Below are positions 6,593 to 14,394 of a DNA stretch of 15,999 bases, in pieces (the first letter of the stretch is position 1; every line of letters starts with the position of its first letter). The notes under the pieces were generated by a model. It was not told the DNA's origin, made no database searches, and saw only the letters and a program-made list of their open reading frames with translations. The stretch comes from Lentimicrobiaceae bacterium (GTDB lineage Bacteria > Bacteroidota > Bacteroidia > Bacteroidales > Lentimicrobiaceae): the NCBI GenBank assembly GCA_028697695.1, contig JAQVEI010000009.1, positions 1-15,999 of the forward strand, in the 5' to 3' direction. The position numbers were made by a program, and so were the translations under genes.

Positions 6593-7270
6593 ATGAGCGA
6601 ACATTGTACAACCTGCAGGTTTATGTCGAAAGCGGCAGAGACCTTAACTACGGAAAATCTGGGCTACCTGTCCTGCAACAAAGCGATGGTGCGTTTTAAG
6701 CGGGGAGATTCCATCATCAAACAGGGCATGTTTTCCACCAACGTTGCCTATTTAAGGAAAGGATTGGCCAAGATTCATCTTTCCGGACCTTATACCGAGC
6801 AAATCGTACGCCTGGTAAAAGCGCCCTCCTACCTGGGATTGCCAACTTCCATTGGGGACAAAATAAATCAATATTCGGTTACCGCCATCAGCGAAGCCGA
6901 AGTTTGCTATATAGATATGGCCAGCTTCAGATATTTGCTGAAGGACAATGAACTTTTTTCATATCAGATTGTGCTTGAACTATGTAGTAATGAGTTGGAG
7001 GCCATTCGCCGTTGTGCTAACCGCACCCAAAAGCAGGTCAGGGGCAATATCGCCGACGTTATTTTAGAGTTTGCAGATAAGATTTATGCGTCCGATACCT
7101 TCACTTTGCCCATTTCACAGGCCGAAATCGGTAACCTGGTTGATACCAGTCGTGAAAGCATCAGCCGGACCTTGTCAGAGTTTCACAAGGATGGTATCAT
7201 CCGTTTCACAGGTAAAAAGATAGAGATTCTAAACAAAAAATCGCTTATGCTGATTAGCCAAACCGGATAA
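6593..7270 (+). CDS. Crp/Fnr-family transcriptional regulator
   Basis: A 225-residue cytoplasmic regulator with an N-terminal cyclic-nucleotide-binding-like beta-roll (about 30-115), a dimerisation helix (about 118-160) and a C-terminal helix-turn-helix (about 174-203). The recognition helix TSRESISRTL has E188, S191 and R192, the FNR-type ExxSR pattern. Cysteines C5 and C8 (HCTTC), C28 and C105 could form a redox or Fe-S sensor, but their spacing differs from E. coli FNR. The ATG at 6593 is chosen over a TTG at 6578 because the TTG lies before the -7 box and family members start MSExCxxC. It is divergent from the sulfur/Hdr operon across a region with a TGTGA-N6-TCACA operator, so it probably controls that operon and itself in response to oxygen, redox or reactive sulfur/nitrogen species. 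Confidence 0.88.
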   Translation: MSEHCTTCRFMSKAAETLTTENLGYLSCNKAMVRFKRGDSIIKQGMFSTNVAYLRKGLAKIHLSGPYTEQIVRLVKAPSYLGLPTSIGDKINQYSVTAISEAEVCYIDMASFRYLLKDNELFSYQIVLELCSNELEAIRRCANRTQKQVRGNIADVILEFADKIYASDTFTLPISQAEIGNLVDTSRESISRTLSEFHKDGIIRFTGKKIEILNKKSLMLISQTG

Positions 7271-7276
7271 TAAAAT

Positions 7277-7309
7277 TTTGCTCACCGTTTTTATAAATCA
7301 ATATCTTTG
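7277..7309 (+). promoter_or_regulatory. Promoter of the gate-domain membrane protein gene
   Basis: TTTG at 7277-7280, 21 bases, then TATCTTTG at 7302-7309 match both Bacteroidota promoter boxes. The start near 7313 leaves a 25-base leader before the ATG at 7338. The gene therefore need not depend on read-through from the regulator gene. Confidence 0.6.
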
Positions 7310-7337
7310 CGCGCGGTTTTTTTAAACTTATTACCTG

Positions 7338-8294
7338 ATGGCATCATCGGCAGAGCGTCTCAGACGCAGCGCTTTATTGGCATACCCCCGTGGATTAAAA
7401 ACAGCCTGGTGGCTGATAAAAATTACCCTGCCCGTTTCCTTTGGGGTAATGCTGCTTCAATACTTTGGCTTGCTTGAACTGATTGCCACATACACTACAC
7501 CACTTTTTAAATGGGTTGGCTTGCCGGGCGTGGCGGCTATTGTTTTTATCACCAGCATTTTCACCAACATCTACTCCGTAGTAGCCATACTCGCCATGTT
7601 GAATTTACCCATGCGCGAGGGTATAATACTGGCGAACATGTGCCTGATATCTCATGGTTTTATTATTGAATCTGCCGTATTGAAAAAAACAGGCAGCCGG
7701 GTATCGCACATGTTGCTTTTACGTGTAGCGGGAAGTTTTACAGTGGCATTTTTGCTCAATCAGATTATGCCCGGCAGCAGTGATACCGGAACTGTAGCTT
7801 ATGCTATGGAAGCGGTAACATTTAATCAGGCGTTTATGCATTGGTTGTTCTCGAGTGGACAAACAGTGATGAAGATACTTATACTGGTGAATGTGCTTCT
7901 TTTTTTTCAACAGGTGATGGAAGAGTTTAACTGGATTCGACTGATAGAAAAGCCCATGGTGCCTGTACTTAAGTTAATGGGTTTGCCACCGTCTACCACA
8001 CTTTCGTGGATAGTAGCCAACCTTATCGGGCTGGCCTATGGTTCAGCCCTAATGATAGATCAGCGCGAAAAAGGGCGGCTTAGTGCCAAAGATGCCGACC
8101 TATTGAACCATCATGTTGCACTTTCACATTCCCAATTGGAAGACCCATTGCTTTTTCTTACGCTGGGCTATACCATGCATTGGCTGATGTGGCCACGGTT
8201 TCTGCTGGCTGTTGCAGCAGTTTGGTTGCGACGGCTGTGGAAACAACCTGAGGATTATAAATTGCAAACCTACCCGAAAAGTCAGTTTCCTTAA
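7338..8294 (+). CDS. Nucleoside-recognition (gate) domain membrane protein
   Basis: A 318-residue inner-membrane protein with about seven or eight hydrophobic segments (roughly 23-45, 64-88, 95-111, 122-142, 168-191, 222-241, 260-285). It shows the two-half layout of the nucleoside-recognition/gate family, related to the gate segments of FeoB and nucleoside transporters: SHGFIIESAVLKKTG in the first half and NHHVALSHSQLEDP in the second, with conserved-looking histidine and acidic residues in or near membrane segments. The substrate is unknown; nucleosides, metal ions and small solutes are all possible for this family. It has its own promoter 67 bases beyond the regulator gene and faces the asparaginase gene tail-to-tail. 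Confidence 0.7.
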   Translation: MASSAERLRRSALLAYPRGLKTAWWLIKITLPVSFGVMLLQYFGLLELIATYTTPLFKWVGLPGVAAIVFITSIFTNIYSVVAILAMLNLPMREGIILANMCLISHGFIIESAVLKKTGSRVSHMLLLRVAGSFTVAFLLNQIMPGSSDTGTVAYAMEAVTFNQAFMHWLFSSGQTVMKILILVNVLLFFQQVMEEFNWIRLIEKPMVPVLKLMGLPPSTTLSWIVANLIGLAYGSALMIDQREKGRLSAKDADLLNHHVALSHSQLEDPLLFLTLGYTMHWLMWPRFLLAVAAVWLRRLWKQPEDYKLQTYPKSQFP

Positions 8295-8393
8295 AAACAA
8301 CGGATTTCCGATAAGGTTTTCATCGCGATGCGCGGGGTAGTATATACAATTGATTGATATTCAGTGATTAATCTATCGGCCTGATGCCGCGGT
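8295..8393. other. Convergent intergenic region with short hairpins
   Basis: Between the gate-protein gene and the asparaginase gene. It contains a perfect 10-base palindrome CATCGCGATG (8321-8330) and a small hairpin CGGC-ctgat-GCCG (8377-8389). Neither is followed by a convincing T-run, so at best they are weak terminators. No small ORF or RNA gene is apparent. Confidence 0.3.
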
Positions 8394-9365
8394 TTACCGG
8401 AACATCAGCACTTGAATAGGCTTCCCTTCCGTAACGTATCCCCGGAACATGCCGGGTGTATTGAATGGCATGGCAATGTTGCCATCTTTGTCAACGGCAA
8501 TCAATCCTCCGGCAGCATTTTGTGCTGCCAGCTTATTGTTGACAATATAATCCGAAGCCTGCTTTAGCGATTCGCCAAGATACAACATACGGGCAGCTAC
8601 ATCGTAAGCCACCACATTGCGGATAAAGTACTCTCCGTGTCCGGTGCAGGATACGGCGCAACTTTTATTGTCGGCGTAGGTGCCGGCACCAATGATGGGG
8701 GAGTCGCCTATACGGCCGTACTTCTTGAACACCATACCGCCTGTAGAGGTTGCTGCCGCCAGATTTCCGGCTTTGTCCAGTGCCACTGCACCCACAGTGC
8801 CTTTACGGCCCTCCCGCTCCATGCGCTCTTTTACGTTAAGATACTCCTGCCAGCTTTCATCCGTATAAAAATACGATGGGTCAACTATATCCAACCCCTG
8901 CCTTAGGGCAAAGTCTTCGGCTCCGCGCCCGGCAAGCAACACGTGTGCCGATGAGTCCATGACCCGTCTTGCGGCTTCCACCGGACTTTTTATAGTGGTT
9001 ACCCCGGCAACAGCGCCTGCCTTCCCCGATTTTCCATCCATGATGGAAGCATCCAGCTCGTTGCGGCCTTCCGCATTGAAAACTGCGCCTTTGCCTGAAT
9101 TAAACAACGGGTTGGCTTCCATAAGTTGAATGGCTGCCACCACTGCGTCAAGGGCGGAGCCGCCAGCAGCTAAAATTTCTTCGCCGGCACCAAGGGCATC
9201 GGTCAATGCCTGATTGTATTCAGCCTGCTTTGCCGGTAAATACCGTTCAGAGGTAATCGTCCCGGCTCCCCCATGAATTACCAGCACATAGCCTGTGTTC
9301 TGGGCATTCAATCCTGAGATGTAAACACCCAAAATCATAAAAAAAAGATGTATTATCGTTTTCAT
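8394..9365 (-). CDS. Exported isoaspartyl peptidase / L-asparaginase (Ntn-hydrolase)
   Basis: A plant-type (type III) asparaginase/isoaspartyl dipeptidase, which hydrolyses beta-aspartyl dipeptides and asparagine. Seen: a signal peptide at 1-21 (short basic start, hydrophobic core, GLNAQ cleavage region), so it acts in the periplasm or outside. The mature N-terminus has HGGAGTI, followed by NPLFNSGKGAVFN and ELDASIMDG. The autoproteolysis site precedes T190 in RKGTVGAVALD, with T190 the N-terminal nucleophile of the beta subunit. Downstream are TSTGGM, GDSPIIGAGTYAD and CTGHGE, the substrate-binding segments. The 323-residue length is normal. It lies 90 bases downstream of the TauE-like gene but has a plausible promoter of its own in that gap. 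Confidence 0.92.
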   Translation of the reverse strand: MKTIIHLFFMILGVYISGLNAQNTGYVLVIHGGAGTITSERYLPAKQAEYNQALTDALGAGEEILAAGGSALDAVVAAIQLMEANPLFNSGKGAVFNAEGRNELDASIMDGKSGKAGAVAGVTTIKSPVEAARRVMDSSAHVLLAGRGAEDFALRQGLDIVDPSYFYTDESWQEYLNVKERMEREGRKGTVGAVALDKAGNLAAATSTGGMVFKKYGRIGDSPIIGAGTYADNKSCAVSCTGHGEYFIRNVVAYDVAARMLYLGESLKQASDYIVNNKLAAQNAAGGLIAVDKDGNIAMPFNTPGMFRGYVTEGKPIQVLMFR

Positions 9366-9407
9366 ATCGCCAGCTTTTTATAATGAAACACGCTTGAATA
9401 ACTTACA

Positions 9408-9439
9408 CGAAAGTAGGAAATTTAAAAGTTCATTCCAAA
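9408..9439 (-). promoter_or_regulatory. Candidate promoter of the asparaginase gene
   Basis: Minus strand: TTTG (9436-9439), 20 bases, then TACTTTCG (9408-9415), one mismatch from TAnnTTTG. The start near 9404 would give a 38-base leader. The spacing is right but the -7 mismatch lowers confidence. Confidence 0.4.
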
Positions 9440-9455
9440 GCAAGTTGTGCATGGA

Positions 9456-10229
9456 TTAACTAAACATTCCCCTGATGTCAATGATCCCAAACAGATCGGC
9501 CGAAGAAATAAGTATAATTACAATGATAAACCAACGGATAAAGTTTGCCCCCCAAACGCTGGCATACCTCGAGGCAACAAAGGCGCCTATAACGTTTCCA
9601 ATGGCATGAATTAATCCGAACTGCCAGTTTACCTTATCGTTGAACACAAATACCACCAACGCAAACAGGGTATAGATTAAAACTATGAATACCTTAATGG
9701 CATTGGCTTTCACCAAATCGTATCCCGCGCCCAACACTATGGCAGCCAGTAAAAAGTATCCTACACCAACCTGAACAAAGCCACCATAAATACCTATGGC
9801 AAAGAAGATAAAAATTTGCAGCAGGCTTATTTTTTTTAGTTGCAGATGTTTTTGCCCCTGCAGCCATTTGTTGGGCTTTGCCAGGATGAAAAACACCATC
9901 ATTATCATTACCAGGCCTATGGCTTTACGAAAGGTTGCTTCATCAATTTCAACCGATAGCCACGCGCCTACCACGGAGCCTATTGCCGTGGGTATGGCCA
10001 GATGCCAGGCCTTGCGTGTATCGAGCAGCTTTTGCTGCCTGAATGTAGTTACCGAAGTCAGGTTTTGTAAAATAACGGCAATGCGGTTGGTACCATTGGC
10101 CACATCCGCAGGCAAACCCATAAACATAAACAGCGAAAGCGAAATGATGGTGCCCCCTCCGGCCAGCGTATTGATAAACCCGACAAAGACTCCCGATACA
10201 ATCAATGCTATGATTTGAAGCGTGCTCAT
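9456..10229 (-). CDS. TauE/SafE-family anion permease
   Basis: A 257-residue inner-membrane protein of the TauE/SafE (formerly DUF81) family, which exports sulfite, sulfonates or related organic anions. Seen: the family hallmark GFINTLAGGGTIISL at 17-31, about eight hydrophobic helices arranged as two related halves, and a second glycine-rich motif FFAIGIYGGFVQVGVGYFLL about half-way, equivalent to the first. The substrate cannot be read from sequence. A sulfur oxyanion is tempting given the operon 3 kb away, but the two are not adjacent and this gene follows leuS on the same strand. Only a weak -7-like box (TACAATTG, 10243-10250 on the minus strand, one mismatch) precedes it. Confidence 0.85.
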   Translation of the reverse strand: MSTLQIIALIVSGVFVGFINTLAGGGTIISLSLFMFMGLPADVANGTNRIAVILQNLTSVTTFRQQKLLDTRKAWHLAIPTAIGSVVGAWLSVEIDEATFRKAIGLVMIMMVFFILAKPNKWLQGQKHLQLKKISLLQIFIFFAIGIYGGFVQVGVGYFLLAAIVLGAGYDLVKANAIKVFIVLIYTLFALVVFVFNDKVNWQFGLIHAIGNVIGAFVASRYASVWGANFIRWFIIVIILISSADLFGIIDIRGMFS

Positions 10230-10340
10230 GTTCTTTTTTTAACAATTGTAAATAAAAGTGCAGGAGTTGTCATCTTGCCGGTGCTTTGCCTTAAACCCTA
10301 AGCCGGATTTCAGGGTGCAATTCCAAAAACTGCAACCGGA

Positions 10341-13300
10341 TTATACCACCACGTTGACAATTTTACCGGGTACGACTATCACCTTGCGTGCAGGCTTTCC
10401 GTCCAGCCATTTGGCAGCTTCGGGAGCCGAGAGCACTGTCTTTTCAATTTCAGGCACCGACATATCCAGAGGCAGGCTGAGTTTAAAACGCATTTTTCCA
10501 TTGAACGACACCGGATATTCGAAAGTATTTTCCAAAATATACGCTTCATTGAAAACAGGAAATTCTGCATTGGATATACTCTCCCTGTTGCCCAGTAAAC
10601 TCCACAACTCTTCGGCAATATGCGGGGCATAGGGTGAGAGAAGAATGGTAAGCTCCCTCAATATGGCGCGCTTGTTGCATTTAAGTTCCGAGAGCTCATT
10701 CACGCATATCATAAACGAACTAACGGCTGTGTTAAAGGAAAAACGTTCAATGTCGTCCTGTGCTTTTTTTATGGTTTTATGCAATACCTTTAACTCTTCC
10801 GGTACGGGCGGCTCGTCAACCACCATGAAGTTGTTATCATAATCGTGAAACAGGCGCCACAACTTGCGAATGAACCGGAAAACGCCTTCAATACCGTTGG
10901 TATCCCAGGGCTTTGCCTGTTCGAGCGGCCCCAGAAACATCTCATACAACCTTAGGGTATCGGCTCCATATTTCTCAATCAGATCATCGGGGTTTTGAAC
11001 GTTATACTTTGACTTTGACATTTTCTCCACTTCCCACCCGCAAATATATTTTCCATCTTCAAGTACAAATTCAGCCTTGGCCAAATGAGGTTGCCATGCC
11101 TTAAACGCTTCAATATCAAGTATATCATTATGAACCAGTCCAACATCCACATGAATGGCATCGGTATAATGCTCCCTTCCGGGGTAATTTTTTGACACGA
11201 ATAGCGGGATGAGTTCCATGTTTGGCTGTTCGGTAAATTCGGGTATTTTATCCCCCTTCACTACCCCTTGAATACGCTCCATCACCTTGTCCAAATCCAG
11301 GAAATCGCGAATCGGGATCAACAACATTTTTAAACCCCTTTCTTTACAGTAGGCTTCATAAGGATGAGCTACCTTTTCAAGCGATTGCTGGCGTTTTACT
11401 TCAATTATCAGTCCGGCTTCCCGGCTGTAGAAGTCAAATTTACGGTTTCCGTCACGATAATCGCGTTCAAAGCTTACTCCGGTTTTTCCATCCTTCAGAT
11501 TTTCCCACAGCATATATTCGGCCATTTTTTCAAGATTGGCCCGGTACACAAAATTGGATCTGCCCTGTATCATTCCCTGATTGATAAGTTTACGGAAAGG
11601 CTCATCCTCAACTGTCATGCCCAGGTCGTGCAAGAACTTATTCCAGAAGCGTGCATAAATCAAATGGCCGGTAGCATGTTCTGCGCCGCCTATATATAAA
11701 TCCACGCTTTTCCAGTAGGCGTTGGCTTCCTGCGAAAAGTATTCCTTATCGTTTCCCGGATCCATATAGCGCAGGTAGTATCCGCTTGATCCGGCAAAAC
11801 CGGGCATGGTATTTACTTCCAGGGGATATCCGTCCTTATTTACCCAGTTTTTAGCGCGGGCCAAAGGCGGCTCACCGGTATCCGTTGGCAGGTAGGCATC
11901 TACTTCCGGTAATTCGAGGGGTAGTTCATTTTCGCTGAGGGTATGGGGTATGCCATCTTTGTAATAAACCGGAAAAGGCTCACCCCAATAACGTTGACGG
12001 CTAAAGATGGCATCACGCAGTCGGTAATTTACTTTACCCATGCCCAGCCCCATTTCTTCCACTTTACGGATGGCAGCAGGTATGGCCTGTTTTACCTCCA
12101 TTCCCGTTAAAAACCCGCTGTTGATCATGATGCCCTCCTTTGAGTCGTAGGATTCATCCCAAAGGGAGGGGTCACCTGGAGTTTCATCATCGCGACAAAC
12201 TACCTGACGAATGGGCAGTTTAAAGTGGCGTGCAAAGGCAAAGTCTCTATTGTCGTGGGCCGGAACCGCCATAATGGCTCCGCTGCCATAACCCATCAAT
12301 ACATAATCAGCTACCCAAATCGGAATATCTTCTCCATTGAGTGGATTCCTGGCATAGGCACCTGTAAATTCACCGCTGATCTTCTTCACCTCGGTCATGC
12401 GTTCACGTTCCGAGCGGTTTTTGGCCCATTGCAAATAGGCTGAAACAGCTTCCTGCTGCGCCGCAGTGGTTATTTGCATCACAAGAGGGTGTTCAGGGGC
12501 AAGCACCATAAATGTGGCTCCAAACAGGGTGTCGGCACGTGTGGTAAATACTTCAATGGTTTCGTTAATGGAGTTAACCCTGAATTTTACCATACATCCC
12601 TGCGAACGGCCTATCCAGTTGCGCTGTATTTCCTTTAAAGATTCCGGCCAGTCAATTTTTTCCAGACCTGTCAGCAAACGGTCGGCATAGGCTGTAATAC
12701 GCAACAGCCACTGTTTCATCGTTTTTCGTTCAACCGGGTGACCACCGCGGATGGAGAATCCTTCACTAACCTCATCGTTGGCCAACACCGTTCCCAATTC
12801 AGGACACCAATTTACCATGGTATCGGCAAGATAAGCAAGGCGATAATGCATCAGCACATCCTGTTTTGCCTTATCATCCATGGCATTCCATTCTGCTGCA
12901 CTAAAAGTCTCAATATCGCTACTGGCTGCATCAATGGAGGTATTTCCCGAAGAGGTGAAGACTGAAATTAAATTGGCAATGGGTTCCGCCCTTTCGGTGA
13001 TATTGTTGTACCATGAATGAAACAATTGGATAAAAGTCCACTGTGTCCATTTATAATAGGCCGGATCGCTGGTGCGGACCTCCCGGTCCCAATCGTATGA
13101 AAAGCCAATCTTATCAAGCTGTTCGCGGTAACGCGCTATGTTTTTATCGGTAGTGATGGCCGGATGGGTCCCCGTTTGAATGGCGTATTGTTCGGCGGGA
13201 AGTCCATAGGCATCGTAACCCATGGGGTGCAACACATTGTAACCCTGCAATCGCTTGTATCGGGCGTATATATCCGAAGCAATGTAGCCAAGTGGATGAC

Positions 13301-13448
13301 CTACATGCAAACCTGCACCTGAAGGATAGGGAAACATATCCAACACGTAAAACTTAGGTTTCCCATAGTCAATTTCTGTTTTATAGGTTTTATTTTCCGA
13401 CCAGAATTGCTGCCACTTTTGTTCAATTTCCCTGAAGTTGTAATCCAT
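10341..13448 (-). CDS. leuS: Leucyl-tRNA synthetase with an internal nuclease-like insertion
   Basis: Class I synthetase charging tRNA-Leu in the cytoplasm. Numbered from the ATG at 13448 (1035 residues): HIGH motif HVGH at 48-51, editing-domain motifs FTTRADTLFG (about 301-310) and GYGSGAIMAVPAHDNRD (about 386-402), FSRQRYWGEPFPVYY (about 482-496), KMSKS at 809-813 and a C-terminal anticodon-binding helical domain. The extra segment around 150-205, before TMVNWCPELGTVLANDEV, is normal for Bacteroidota LeuRS. An upstream in-frame TTG at 13481 lies inside the promoter's -7 box, so the ATG at 13448 (MDYNFREIE) is preferred. Typical Bacteroidota LeuRS is about 920-945 residues; the excess is explained by an in-frame domain at about residues 637-742. 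All synthetase motifs are intact, so the enzyme should be active and, as the only leuS seen here, essential. Confidence 0.95.
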   Translation of the reverse strand: MDYNFREIEQKWQQFWSENKTYKTEIDYGKPKFYVLDMFPYPSGAGLHVGHPLGYIASDIYARYKRLQGYNVLHPMGYDAYGLPAEQYAIQTGTHPAITTDKNIARYREQLDKIGFSYDWDREVRTSDPAYYKWTQWTFIQLFHSWYNNITERAEPIANLISVFTSSGNTSIDAASSDIETFSAAEWNAMDDKAKQDVLMHYRLAYLADTMVNWCPELGTVLANDEVSEGFSIRGGHPVERKTMKQWLLRITAYADRLLTGLEKIDWPESLKEIQRNWIGRSQGCMVKFRVNSINETIEVFTTRADTLFGATFMVLAPEHPLVMQITTAAQQEAVSAYLQWAKNRSERERMTEVKKISGEFTGAYARNPLNGEDIPIWVADYVLMGYGSGAIMAVPAHDNRDFAFARHFKLPIRQVVCRDDETPGDPSLWDESYDSKEGIMINSGFLTGMEVKQAIPAAIRKVEEMGLGMGKVNYRLRDAIFSRQRYWGEPFPVYYKDGIPHTLSENELPLELPEVDAYLPTDTGEPPLARAKNWVNKDGYPLEVNTMPGFAGSSGYYLRYMDPGNDKEYFSQEANAYWKSVDLYIGGAEHATGHLIYARFWNKFLHDLGMTVEDEPFRKLINQGMIQGRSNFVYRANLEKMAEYMLWENLKDGKTGVSFERDYRDGNRKFDFYSREAGLIIEVKRQQSLEKVAHPYEAYCKERGLKMLLIPIRDFLDLDKVMERIQGVVKGDKIPEFTEQPNMELIPLFVSKNYPGREHYTDAIHVDVGLVHNDILDIEAFKAWQPHLAKAEFVLEDGKYICGWEVEKMSKSKYNVQNPDDLIEKYGADTLRLYEMFLGPLEQAKPWDTNGIEGVFRFIRKLWRLFHDYDNNFMVVDEPPVPEELKVLHKTIKKAQDDIERFSFNTAVSSFMICVNELSELKCNKRAILRELTILLSPYAPHIAEELWSLLGNRESISNAEFPVFNEAYILENTFEYPVSFNGKMRFKLSLPLDMSVPEIEKTVLSAPEAAKWLDGKPARKVIVVPGKIVNVVV
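11223..11540 (-). other. DUF559/Vsr-like PD-(D/E)XK domain inserted in LeuRS
   Basis: About 105 residues lie between GRSNFVYR and the HVDVGLVHNDILDIEAFKAW segment, which are close together in ordinary Bacteroidota LeuRS. The insert has the DUF559 (very-short-patch-repair-endonuclease-like) layout: a first helix with MAEYMLWENLK (W648, E649), then a strand-rich FERDYRDGNRKFDFYS, the core LIIEVKRQQ, a helix (PYEAYCKERGLKM), a strand (LLIPIRDF) and a final helix (DLDKVMERIQGVV). D672, E683 and K685 give a D-x10-E-x-K active-site pattern, so nuclease activity is chemically possible. It lies just before the KMSKS region, where LeuRS tolerates its leucine-specific insert. The fold is inferred from motifs, not structure. 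Confidence 0.65.
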
Positions 13449-13478
13449 GGATGGTAGTACTTTTTTATTGTGAGTTTG

Positions 13479-13486
13479 CAAAGGTA
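13479..13486 (-). promoter_or_regulatory. Predicted -7 box of leuS
   Basis: The minus strand reads TACCTTTG, matching TAnnTTTG. The start near 13475 leaves a leader of about 27 bases to the ATG at 13448. No TTTG -33 box at the usual spacing was found (the nearest is 15 bases upstream). Confidence 0.5.
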
Positions 13487-13665
13487 AGCATCAATTGTTC
13501 GCAAAATATGGGAAAATGCCTGCAAGATTGAACAATATCGTCTGATGTAACCAAAAAACAGTTCAATAAAGTGTGTTTTTTAATGATTTTCGGCAATTTT
13601 AAGGCTTTATTGGCTTTTTTGATTTAAAATGCCCTAAAAATGAATGTCATTAAATTGTTTCTGGC

Positions 13666-13673
13666 TAACTTTG
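13666..13673 (+). promoter_or_regulatory. Predicted -7 box of purN
   Basis: TAACTTTG matches the Bacteroidota -7 consensus and lies 18 bases before the purN ATG. It overlaps the palindrome TTTGCCGGCAAA. No good -33 box is visible. Confidence 0.5.
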
Positions 13674-13681
13674 CCGGCAAA
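13670..13681. repeat. Palindrome TTTGCCGGCAAA, copy 1 (purN promoter)
   Basis: A perfect 12-base palindrome beginning inside the purN -7 box and running past the expected start of transcription. The identical palindrome recurs at 15892-15903 in the same position relative to another -7 box. Confidence 0.6.
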
Positions 13682-13695
13682 TGCTACCACTATGA
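13681..13695 (+). CDS. Possible four-codon leader ORF (MLPL) overlapping purN start
   Basis: ATG CTA CCA CTA TGA begins at the end of the promoter palindrome, and its stop overlaps the purN ATG (ATGA). If translated it would couple termination to purN initiation. It is too short to judge by coding content, so it may be chance. Confidence 0.15.
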   Translation: MLPL

Positions 13696-14288
13696 AACGA
13701 ATTGCCGTTTTTGCCTCCGGAAACGGTTCTAATGCCGAAAACATTGTCAGATATTTTGTCGACGGCAACCTGGCAAGGGTTGAAGCCATATATTGCAACA
13801 ACCCCAAAGCACAGGTAATAAGACGGGCTACCAACCTGAAAGTTCCACTGATACTTTTTGACCGGGAGAAATTCTACGCTACGGATTTTGTATTGCGCGA
13901 TTTGCAAAGCCGCAACATTGATCTCATTGTATTGGCTGGATTTCTTTGGCTGATGCCGGGAACCATTACCAAAACTTTTGCACAGAAAATTGTTAACATA
14001 CATCCTGCCTTGCTGCCATCATACGGAGGTAAGGGTATGTTTGGTGATAATGTGCACGAGGCTGTTATTGAGGCGGGTGAGAAAGAATCAGGTATCACCA
14101 TACATCTTATAGATGAATTGTACGACCATGGTACAATTTTGTTGCAGGAGAAATATACCCTTAGCCCGGATGAGACTCCCGATAGCCTGGCCACTAAAAT
14201 ACATCAACTAGAATATGAGCATTATCCCAAAGTTATTGAAAAGCTTTTGACAGAGGATAATGGTCAAGTGCAAGATACGGAAGCCTAA
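13692..14288 (+). CDS. purN: Phosphoribosylglycinamide formyltransferase (GAR transformylase)
   Basis: Transfers the formyl group from 10-formyl-tetrahydrofolate to GAR in purine synthesis, in the cytoplasm. From the ATG at 13692 the protein is 198 residues. Seen: N-terminal phosphate-binding FASGNGSNAENI (7-18), VNIHPALLPSYGGKG with catalytic N102 and H104, and ITIHLIDELYDHGTI with H138 and D145, matching the N106/H108/H137/D144 set of the E. coli enzyme. An in-frame upstream ATG at 13644 lies before the -7 box and would add 16 residues not typical of the family, so it is rejected. It is transcribed alone, divergent from leuS and convergent with tyrS. Confidence 0.93.
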   Translation: MKRIAVFASGNGSNAENIVRYFVDGNLARVEAIYCNNPKAQVIRRATNLKVPLILFDREKFYATDFVLRDLQSRNIDLIVLAGFLWLMPGTITKTFAQKIVNIHPALLPSYGGKGMFGDNVHEAVIEAGEKESGITIHLIDELYDHGTILLQEKYTLSPDETPDSLATKIHQLEYEHYPKVIEKLLTEDNGQVQDTEA

Positions 14289-14394
14289 TGCCGTAGCGGC
14301 AAATCCTGTTTAACCAGAGCGAGCCAAAATTAAAGCTGAGGCGGAGGTTATATGGATATTTCCTGCCTAATTTATTGCTCAATAATGAAGTCAA
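14289..14394. other. Convergent purN/tyrS intergenic region with two small hairpins
   Basis: Right after the purN stop is TGCCG-TAG-CGGCA (14289-14301), without a T-run. Near tyrS is TTATTG-CT-CAATAA (14372-14385), AT-rich. Either could be a weak terminator; neither is convincing. Nothing else is seen. Confidence 0.3.

Noticed and set aside
10295..10316. Possible leuS terminator (ACCCT ... AGGGT)
   Set aside because: The stem is only five pairs with a 12-base loop and no T-run, so it is not convincing.
13030..13090. Extra segment near the N-terminus of LeuRS as a second novel insertion
   Set aside because: The stretch around residues 150-205 (before TMVNWCPELGTVLANDEV) is a normal feature of Bacteroidota LeuRS as I recall it.
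13449..13481. Longer LeuRS start at TTG 13481
   Set aside because: That codon lies inside the TACCTTTG -7 box, so it would precede the transcription start; the ATG at 13448 fits the family N-terminus.
13644..13691. Longer PurN start at ATG 13644
   Set aside because: It lies upstream of the -7 box at 13666-13673 and adds residues not seen in the family.
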